A stretch of DNA of 64,000 nucleotides, taken from NCBI RefSeq assembly GCF_000005505.3, contig NC_016134.3, positions 32,116,150 through 32,180,149 of the forward strand. The letters run 5' to 3'. The position numbers and the translations under genes are program-made. Source of the stretch: Brachypodium distachyon. Lineage: Eukaryota; Streptophyta; Magnoliopsida; Poales; Poaceae. Below, piece by piece: positions 56,271 to 64,000 of the stretch. The notes below the pieces were generated by a model, which saw nothing but the letters and a program-made list of their open reading frames with translations, was not told the DNA's origin and made no database searches. How positions within the stretch are numbered: position 1 is the stretch's first letter; each line of letters begins with the position of its first letter.

Positions 56271-57160
56271 TTTTTTCTCTAACACGCCGAGCGGCGTGTC
56301 ATTTTCATTAAGAAGAAGGCGCAAGAAGCGCAAGTACAAAGGCAGCCCAAAGAGCAAAATGCTCAAAAACAGCAAAAAGAAAGCGAAAAAAGAAGAAGAA
56401 GAAAAGCAGGATGGGCTCCAGGCCCCTATACAGAAGGACTAAGCCCGGCATAGGGGGAGTGAAGGGGGAGACGGTCGAGCTGTCGAGCGCTGGCAGCATG
56501 CCAAAGATCCGCCTCCACGAAGATATCCTCAACAAGACGAGCGACCACTGGAGAGGCCTCCTCGAAGACGCAAGCGTCTCGGAGCTTCCAAATCCGCCAG
56601 AGGGAGAGATTGATTAGCGTCCTGGCCTTCACGTTCCTCCGAAGCCTACGAGCCCCATCCGAAAGACAACCGACCAGGCTTTCCGAGGGGCGAGGCAAGC
56701 AGCAGAGAGCCCCAACTCTGGACAGGACGGCATGGAGAACCGCCTTCGAGAAGGAACAGCCGAGGAGAAGATGGGCCATGGATTCCGGCACCTGATCACA
56801 CAGAGGGCATCGCACATTGGAGGGAAGATTCCGATGCTCGAGGCGATCAGCTGTCCAACAGCGATTGGCACAAGCGAGCCAAACCCAGATACGACACTTC
56901 AGGGGCGACCAACATCGCCAAATTTGGGACCAAGGGGCGAAGCTCGGGCGATCGGCAAAGAAGTGTAGAAATGCCGATTTAGCAGAGTAAACGCCCGCCG
57001 ACGACCAGGTCCAGAGGAGAACATCCTTCTGACCCGGATGGAGCGAGAGAATTAGCCAAGCGGAGAAATTCGGCTTCTCTCCTTTTGAAGACAGCAGGGC
57101 AGGATTACGCTGCTTCCATATCCACCATGTGGCAACAAGCATAATTCGTACACAATCATC
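56270..57160 (-). pseudogene. LINE 3' fragment with zf-RVT domain
   Basis: The minus-strand frame (56426-57262) contains VATWWIWKQRNPALLSSKGE, WSPLKCRIWVWLACANRCWT, and the CPLCDQVPESMAHLLLGCSF zinc-binding motif of the reverse-transcriptase C-terminal zf-RVT family. No RT core is present: only the 3' end of a LINE. The tail side is at about 56270 (ggagaaaaaaa-type A-rich on the minus strand). It sits just beyond the stop of the dead ABC transporter. Confidence 0.75.
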
Positions 57161-58503
57161 CAAATATAGATTATACACTTGTAGTGACGCCCCATAATTA
57201 TTCACGCGTCTATTTTGTTTGAAACTTGAGATACTTGATGCCAACACAGAAGACAAAAGCAAAGAGTGCGCTTAGCATCAAGTGAAGAGCTGTGACCAGG
57301 GGGAAGTAGCCCTTTTGCAGCCCTAGATACTCCTCCAAGAACTTGATCACTGGCTGTTCTGGCTGGCCCAGCACACCGTGTGGTCACCAAGCTGAGAGGA
57401 CACAAGCCCATAAAGAGTCCATGCCGCGGGGTCTGCCCAGTACATCCACCTCCACCATACCGGCATTGCCAATTTGCCTGTAGAGGTGAGTGGCAGTGCG
57501 TTATGTACACTAACATCCATTCTACTGCCAGAATTTCTAGGCATGGGAATGTGACAGAGGGTGAGAGACTTTGATAAGTAAAGGAATTAACTACCTTCCT
57601 TGTAATGATGAAGCCCGAGAAGAAATTCCATACCATGAAGATGAGGAAGGATAACCTGAGATCACAAACGTATTTATGAAGCGAAAAATATTTAGCTCTG
57701 AGTTTTTCCTGTAAGAGTGATATTGCTTCCATATACATGCCATGCATTGAGCTTTAGTGTCCTGCCAATATCTTGGAGCGAATTGTAGATCTTCTTGGTT
57801 TGTCTTTGGTTTTCTTAGCTCTTCAACCAGAGCCATGTTCTCACTGTGGATACATACATAATCCAGAGAAATTCGTCTTCTTAATTCCAAGTTAACAAGT
57901 ATATTACGTCATAACCAATAGAGTTTGTAATTAGCTTACTTGTATAAGTTGGAGTTAAGGTAAATTTCTAAAGTCGACTCCAATCATGTACTCCATGGCA
58001 TGTGAGCTAATGTCTAGAACCCACGAAGCAGGATTCTGACCATCCTTAATTCTAGGAAACTCCAGGAATAGCCTGAAAAGAAGTCATCGAGTTTTTTTTA
58101 TCGCAATATTATGAGTATGTTCATCTCAAAATGTCTCACCTCAAAATATTTTATCAAATTTCTAGACAGTGGGCCTATAGATCCACTGTAAATGAGTTGA
58201 CCTCCTTGCTTCATAAGTAGCAGCTGCAATTAGTCAAAAGGAACTCAAGTCATCATACTAACTAGATTTTCTGCATGAGACTAGATCATCAGCTAAGTGT
58301 TAAGAAACGTTTTGTCAAATGAGTCCCTGGAAAAGAGACATGCTTTCTGGCATATGGGTACAGATAATTGATCATGTCCTAGTTGAGCCTTATTGTGCTG
58401 TTTGTGATAGCACTAGATGTATCCACATTGACGAACTCATAACTCGTCAAAAGATTCGAACAAATGAATATTTGGCTGATGGATTGTGCAAACAATAGTA
58501 CGC

Positions 58504-60975
58504 CCGGCACGAGACGGCGGCAGGCCTCTCGGCAGGTCTGGCTCAAGGATGGTGACGCCAACACCCGCTTTTTCCACATCAAGATCAATTCGCGACGGCG
58601 CAAGAACTTCCTGCACCAGATCACTACCGACTCCGGCGTGCACGTCGCGCACGAGGATAAAGCCCTCGCGCTTCTGCAACACTTCTCTGGCGTCCTCGGC
58701 ACCACGGCCCCACGGACCCGTTCGCTCGCCTGGCAGGAGCTTGACAACCCCTTCTCCTTGGGAGAGATCTGGGACGCCATCGCGGCCTCCCCGGCGGAGA
58801 AGGCCCCCGGACCAGACGGCTTCACCGGCACGTTCTATCGCGCCTGCTGGCCGCTGATCAAGCATGATGTGCTCGCCGCCTTCGACCATCTGTTCCGCCT
58901 GGCCGGCGGCAATTTCAGCGCCCTCAACTCTGCGTTCGTGCTCCTCCTCCCAAAGAAAGATCATCTGTCCACTATGACGACATGCGCCCCATTGGTCTGA
59001 TTCATTCGTTTGCCAAGCTGTTCGCCAAAGTGCTCGCCCGCCGCCTCGCGCCGTTGATGGGCGGTCTCATCTCGCCTGCACAAAGCGCTTTTCTCAAGAC
59101 CCGTTGCATCCATGTTAATTTTCTCTTTGTCCGGAATGTTGCACGCGACTTCCATCATTAGAAACAGCCTGCTCTCCTTGTTAAGATCGACTTCGCCAAG
59201 GCATTTGATTCTGTCTCCTGGGAGTACCTGCTCGAGCTGATGCAACGTCAAGGCTTCCCGGCAAGATGGCGCGACTGGATCGCGTTGCTGCTGTATACGG
59301 CCTCCTCCTCGGTGCTCCTGAACGGAACGGCCGGCGAGCCGATCCTGCACAGGCGCGGGCTGCGGCAAGGGGACCTGCTGTCCCCTCTTCTCTTCATCCT
59401 CGCCATCGATCCTCTGCAGCGGCTCCTTCATCGTGCTACCAAGCTGGGCAGGTTGTCGCCGCTCCCGATGCGCCACGCTGCCCTGAGGGCCAGCCTCTAC
59501 GCCGACGACGACATCATTTTCTCCAACCCGAGCCGCGAGGATCTTCACCTCCTGCTGCGTATCCTTGAGGACTTTGGCCATGCCAGTGGCCTTCGCATCA
59601 ATGTTGCCAAATCCGCCGTCGCCCCCATTCGCTGCGATGGGGTCGACCTCGACAACGTTCTGTCTCCTTTCGCCGGCGAGCGCGTCGCGTTCCCGATACG
59701 CCAGCTCGGTCTTCCCCTCTCGCTCGGGCGTGTCAAGCTGGCGCATCTACAGCACATCCTGGACCGCGCCCGTGCTAAGCTGGCCGGCTGGCGGGGTCGT
59801 TGGCTTAGCGTTGGCGGGCGTCGAGCCTTGTCCATCGCGGTCCTCGGCGCGCTCCCGGTCTTCTCCATGACTGCCCTCAAGCTCCCCAAGGCCTTCATCT
59901 CCTCCTTCAACAAGATTCGCCGGCGCTTCATTTGGGGCATCGAGGAGGACGAGTGCGCGGGCGGCAAGTGCAAGATCAACTGGTCTACGGTCTGCTCTCC
60001 TTTGGCCTGCGGCGGGCTAGGCCTCCCTAATTTGGCTCCGATGGTTGTGGTTCGAGTGGCGAGCGCCGGACAGGCCATGGGTTGGAACCCCAACGCCTTG
60101 CGACGACACCGATCGCGTCATGTTCAACTTGGTCACCCGCGTCTCCATCGGCGACGGCGCCACGGCCACCTTCTGGCACTCCAACTGGCTCGGCGGGCGG
60201 CCTCTTTGCGTCGCCTATCCATTGCTCTTTGCTTGCTCTCGACGCAAGCAGCGGACAGTGGCCATGGCTCTCGCCGGACACCGCTGGGTGCTTGATCTTG
60301 CGCGATCTCTCTATGCCGCTGATCGCCGAATTCCTTCAGGCTTGGAGCGAGCTTCATTCGGCTGAGACGCTCCTCCGCCCGGGCGTGCCGGATTCCATCG
60401 TGTGGATCCTCTCCGCGGACGGCAACTATTCGGCGCTGTGCGTATAGTCTCCACTTTATGGGGTGTACCCTTTCGGATCTCCCCAGGCTGTTTGGCGAGT
60501 CTGGGTGCCTCCCAAGCAGAAGTTCTTCACGTGGCTCTTTCTCCTCGACCGTCTTTGGTGCGCCGATCGCCTTCAACGCCGGGGATGGCCGAACTGCTAC
60601 TTCTGCCCGCTTTGCCACCGCAACTTGGAGACCTCGCTTCATCTTTTCATCGAGTGCCCCGTGGTCGGGCGGCTTTGGGGATTGATCGCGCAGTGGCCCA
60701 ATTGAGGCGGTTTCGCGATGGCGCTTCGCGGCCTGCCAAAGTCCATCCTTCGGTTTCGGGATCGACTCATGCTCGACACCTTTGCGGGGCACAGAAAAGG
60801 AGTTGCCTCCCTCATCCTCGTCTGCTACTCCATTTGGCGGGAGCGAAATGCTAGGGTCTTCAATGACAAAGCGACGAATCCCCACCAGCTCTCGATCTTC
60901 ATCGGAGATGAGGCGCAAGAATGGGCCTTCGCCGGTGCTAAGGCCCTTAGGCGTTTGCTCTGGGAACCACCTTGA
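58504..60975 (+). pseudogene. LINE reverse transcriptase with zf-RVT, broken
   Basis: The longest open part is 59240-60295 (351 residues, palm with YADDD). The frame is broken near 58980, has a stop at 59159-59161 (after ARDFHH), and shifts again near 60070 and 60420. The RNA-binding C-terminal zinc motif is in the 60463-60705 frame. Not active. Confidence 0.85.
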
Positions 60976-61114
60976 GTCTAGCCGAGTAGGGCCTGGCCGT
61001 GGGGTTTTTGTTTTGGTTTTGTTTTTCCCTTTGACTTCTGGCATCGTGTACATGTTCTCCTTTACTAATATATGAAAAGCCAGCATTTGCTAGATCTTTC
61101 AAAAAAATAAAAAA
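58504..61114 (+). mobile_element. 5'-truncated LINE inserted in the ABC transporter exon
   Basis: 2611 bp between 10-bp target duplications AATAGTACGC (58494-58503, 61115-61124), with an A-rich tail (ttcaaaaaaataaaaaa) at the right end. It encodes the end of the linker and the RT: WLKDGDANTRFFHIKINSRR, KAPGPDGFTGTFYR, KIDFAKAFDSVSWEYL, LRQGDLLSPLLFILAI, catalytic SLYADDDIIF, then zf-RVT (CPLCHRNLETSLHLFIECPV). The endonuclease and ORF1 are absent, as usual for truncated retroposition. Confidence 0.92.
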
Positions 61115-61379
61115 AATAGTACGCGCGGTGTTCACCAACTTTCGTACAGTATGCAAGATAATTGCTGCAGCACGAGCATCTAGACCAGTTGTTGGCTCAT
61201 CCATAAACAGGACAGAAGGGCTAGCCACAAGTTCCACCGCTATTGTAAGTCTTTTACGTTGTTCAGCTGATAGACCAGTCACCCCAGAAATGCCCACCAT
61301 TGCATTCCTCAAACTGGTTAGCTCTACTAGTCCCATAATTTCTTCTACAAACATCTGGCAAGTTTGACACAAGAAACCT

Positions 61380-61860
61380 ATGAGGCTATGAGACCCTGTC
61401 CTAAAATCTGGGTGTTAGTGTTACTCGTGGTGAAATATGAAATAATAACGTTAGAAAGATCTTACGTCTCTTTGATAAGGTTACAGATCCGAAGGCAGGC
61501 GAAGCCATACAGAGAACTGCAGCGACTCGTGTACGGTATACTGTTAGATAAGGAGAATGTATGTCGGTCTTGAAAGGGCATCTAAGTGTTTTGGTGTTAA
61601 TGATAACATGACTCGTGGACTAACTGTGTGCTCGAGTGTTTCAGATTTGAAATCATATGGCACAAGACGGTTCGTTGCTCTCAAAAAGGAAAAAAACGTA
61701 GCGGTGTTTAGCGACTTTTTATTTATATTGAGTCGTAAGAACTCCGTACTATTAAGAGGGAGTCCACAAGGGAAGGTAATGGGTGAATCAACTTCACGTA
61801 CACAAACTACCATATTTGCACCCACATAAAGCCTACCCGTGCGAGAGAGAGCCACCCAAA
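61380..61860. other. Spacer, nothing recognised
   Basis: Should hold upstream ABC-transporter exons if the gene were whole. None are visible on either strand, so the gene is truncated at about 61354. Confidence 0.5.
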
Positions 61861-61864
61861 GTCT

Positions 61865-62905
61865 AACTGTGTTGCCAGGTCTGTTCCAGGCCCGGAACTT
61901 TCGGCCTACCTCCGGTAGGGCAGAACTTCCACCCAACGTCCGGCCTACCTCCGTGATGCTACTGGAAATCATTTGTGTTTGGCGGAGGTTGGACCGGAAC
62001 AAGGGTGGGAGTTTCGGGTATGACCGGAACTTCCTCTCCTGGCAGACTTAGTGCATAACGGTTAGATTTCGGGACCCTCATAAATAGTCATCCCCTACCT
62101 CGGGATGAACTTATCCGAAGCCCAACTCTCTCCACACCATTTCTAAAGCTTCAAAGTGCTATATCTCTCTCCACAGAGCTCCCCCCTTTTTGATTCTTTG
62201 AGAATTGGAGGAGGAGATTTAGATCTAGGATTTCACCAAAGCAAAACGTTGATTCCGCTTGTTTCCTTTATGGATTTTGTTACTCTTGGGATTTTGGGAT
62301 CTCTAGCCGGAAGGTGTCTCCTCAAGGCCACTAATCTTGTGAGGTGGTGCTTGTGGATTCAAGAAGGAGCCTCCAATTAAGTTGTGGAGACGTGTCTTTC
62401 TCCTCGGATTGGGAGCTTCCAATTAAGTTGTGGAGAGAGCCTCGGTCAAGTTTGTAAGGGTTGGCATTCGCCCTCAAGGAAGCCACTTAGTGGAACTCAC
62501 CTCACCTTTGTGGTGTTGTGAGAGCTCATCCCACCTTTGTGGTGTGGTGAATTGGAGAATAGAGTGAGTCTTTGTGGCGCAGCACTCCTCCAAACGGAGA
62601 CGTACACCGACTCCAATAGATGGAACTCTGGTGAAATCTTCGTCTCCCCGTGTGTATCATTCTTGCCCCTTTACTTACTTGCAAAACTTAATTGTTTATC
62701 TTGTGCTTCGACTATCAAGCAAGTTTCAATTGATTATCTATTGCTTGTGCTCATGCTTCGGCTATTGCATCATACTAGGGGTGTCCATCATTTAGATGTT
62801 TTAGTGAACCCATGTATTGATGCTTGTATTCTTAAAAGTGAAAAGAAAAAGTAAAATTGTTAATCGCCTATTCAACCCCCCCCCCCCTCTAGTCGACCAT
62901 ACTGA
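61865..62905 (+). repeat. Copia-type LTR fragment
   Basis: Starts around tgttgccaggtctgttccag and contains paired ccggaac/ttccgg words. It has a TATA-like cataaatag near 62080, an LTR-like leader with two aattaagttgtggag copies (62378, 62425), and ends aatcgcctattcaacccc followed by a run of about 15 C (62876-62890). These are features of copia/Sirevirus-type LTR 3' ends. Neither a partner LTR nor a target duplication was found. Confidence 0.45.
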
Positions 62906-62969
62906 TTTTTCATGTCTGCTCACAGTAACCCATGATTCTTGCATGTATTTTGCTTCTTTTGGTAGCCAC

Positions 62970-64000
62970 TGTTAAGAAATTCGACGGATGCACGATCAAG
63001 GATGACACCGAGGCATGATATTTGTTAACAAGGTTTGGCCGCGCGAAGTCTACATCCCCGAGACATGACTATGTGCGCTCTTCCCCCATAATACCGCGTC
63101 ACCGGCCATCCTGGGCGCCGGCACAAACCGCCGGCTCCCACTGCGAGCCCATTGCTATTATTTGTCATGGTCTCTTTGGGCTATCCCGCGGCGTCTTTAT
63201 ATATTAGGCCCGGATTACACGTGCTCGACTCCAACACCTAACCCTCCGCTAATTTCAAGTCCAATTGAACCCTACTCGTACACATATTCGACACATATCT
63301 CAACAAACTCCACCTTGGCGAATATGTCCCTCGCCACCTTGAAGTCGTCATGCACGAACCTTTGTGTACCTTCGACTTGAACCGATCACACCGCTATACC
63401 GCGATGCACCATGCTCCGATCTATCTGGCGATCCCACCAGTCTGATCGCGAGCCGAAACCATTGTTCGATCCGCGACATCTTCCCGGCCACTGTGTAGGC
63501 CTGATCACCATGCCTGGTCAGTCCTTACCAACTGCAGCCCATCGAACGGTTCAGGCCTCCTACCCGAAGTGTCCGACACCACCGATCGGATTCCGATCGC
63601 CGCCATGCTCCACCTTGCGCCGAACCGGAGGTTTCCGGCACCTGTTGCGCATAATCCTCGCAGCTCCAAAGAGATCTTATGCATCCCTCAAACTTGTTAC
63701 GAAATTCGATGGATGCATGATCAAGGATGACACCGAGTCACGATATTTGTTAACAAGGTTCGGCCGAAGCCTACATCACCGGGGCATGACTACAGACGCT
63801 TCTCCCCCATAATACCGCATCACCGGCCACCTTGGGTGCCGGCACAAGCCGCCGGCTCCCCCTATGAGCTTATTGCTATTATGTTTTCATGGTCTCTTTG
63901 AACTACCCCGCGGAGCCTTTATATATTAGGTTCGGGTTACACGTGTTCGACTCCAACACCTAACCCTCCGCTAATTCCAAGTCCAATTGTAATCCTACTA
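62970..64000 (-). mobile_element. Short LTR element (TRIM-like), 5' LTR cut by the window end
   Basis: Two direct repeats, 62970-63305 (336 bp, tgtta...caaca) and 63695->64000, bracket a 389-bp interior (63306-63694). On the minus strand the LTR begins TGTTGAGATATGTG, carries a TATA box (TATATAAAG, about 63195-63205) and ends TAACA. A purine-rich AAGGTGGAGTT directly precedes the 3' LTR as a polypurine tract. The interior has no gag/pol frame. Spacing of the repeats is 725 bp. A non-autonomous miniature copia-like element. Confidence 0.75.
63306..63694 (-). other. Interior of the TRIM-like element
   Basis: 389 bp between the LTRs, GC-rich, with only short frames. No tRNA-Met type primer-binding site (TGGTATCAGAGC) follows the 5' LTR; the adjacent bases are AGTTTGAGGGATGC. 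The polypurine side reads GCCAAGGTGGAGTTTG before the 3' LTR. Confidence 0.6.

Larger units (their letters stand above)
57210..61354 (-). pseudogene. PDR-type ABCG transporter fragment, split by a LINE
   Basis: Minus-strand pieces in gene order: second nucleotide-binding domain with [14 protein letters not shown], signature [17 protein letters not shown], Walker [15 protein letters not shown] (61354-61125), continued after the LINE as RTIVCTIHQPNIHLFESFDE (58503-58443); LLLMKQGGQLIYSGSIGPLS (58140-58223); IKDGQNPASWVLDISS (about 57960-58070); ENMALVEELRKPKTNQEDLQ (57590-57880); [32 protein letters not shown]; and C-terminus EEYLGLQKGYFPLVTALHLM ending KYLKFQTK (stop 57210-57212). The N-terminal half and most of the second membrane domain are missing. 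Broken donor after FDE (TT for GT), several frameshifts. Intact PDR proteins export terpenoids and defence compounds at the plasma membrane. Confidence 0.9.

Noticed and set aside
1..64000. tRNA, rRNA or snRNA genes
   Set aside because: No cloverleaf arms with A/B boxes or conserved RNA motifs were recognised by eye; a tRNAscan/Infernal run would settle it.

Overview
The window is plant nuclear DNA from a grass, most likely a pooid (wheat/barley/oat/ryegrass-like) genome. The evidence is spliced genes with GT-AG introns, a 1.7-kb Angela/BARE-type copia solo LTR, a Tat-lineage Ty3/gypsy element, two CACTA (En/Spm) elements, PIF/Harbinger, Mutator-like, hAT and Stowaway/Tourist elements, and zf-RVT-bearing LINEs. 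The species cannot be named from the sequence. I see no bacterial-type operons, rRNA, tRNA or CRISPR array.

Layout. 1-11253 is the right-hand part of a decayed Tat-lineage gypsy element. Its gag-pol lies on the minus strand, its 5' LTR is 10443-11253, and a spliced gene on the opposite strand occupies 1-3232; the 3' LTR is off-window. 11254-12900 is unassigned repeat-derived DNA. 12979-14662 (-) is an intact two-exon WIP-type C2H2 zinc-finger gene. 14960-17640 is AT-rich upstream sequence with small MITEs. 17648-20640 and 20758-27534 are two copies of one CACTA family placed tail to tail: the first (E1) is internally deleted, the second (E2) is nearly complete with a perfect 3-bp target duplication. 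27.5-31.1 kb holds retroelement pieces: a copia solo LTR with perfect 5-bp TSD and a gypsy RT relic. 31151-36095 is a Mutator-like element with long TIRs carrying a captured fragment of a DUF3475/DUF668 (PSK-simulator-like) gene; a PIF/Harbinger transposon (31371-34869) is nested in it.

38295-52485 (+) is the main host gene, an EDM2 homologue. I could join 18 coding exons into one uninterrupted 1358-residue reading frame with PHD-type fingers, a methyltransferase-like domain and a repeat-rich C-terminus. Several of its introns carry transposons (hAT MITE, Tourist MITE, long-TIR MITE, and a minisatellite-rich ~2.7-kb block). 52.5-57.2 kb is intergenic with a hAT-like foldback element. 57210-61354 (-) is a dead PDR-type (ABCG) transporter fragment split by a 5'-truncated LINE with clear target-site duplication and flanked by a second LINE fragment. 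61.8-64.0 kb contains a copia-like LTR fragment and a very short LTR element (336-bp LTR, 389-bp coding-free interior) running off the window.

How the parts relate. Only WIP and EDM2 look functional. EDM2-family proteins are known to govern transcript processing at genes with heterochromatic introns, and this EDM2 itself has TE-laden introns. The CACTA pair has partly reciprocal defects (E1 keeps the TATA-bearing leader but lost coding, E2 keeps most coding but lost that leader) and an inverted arrangement that could give hairpin RNA.
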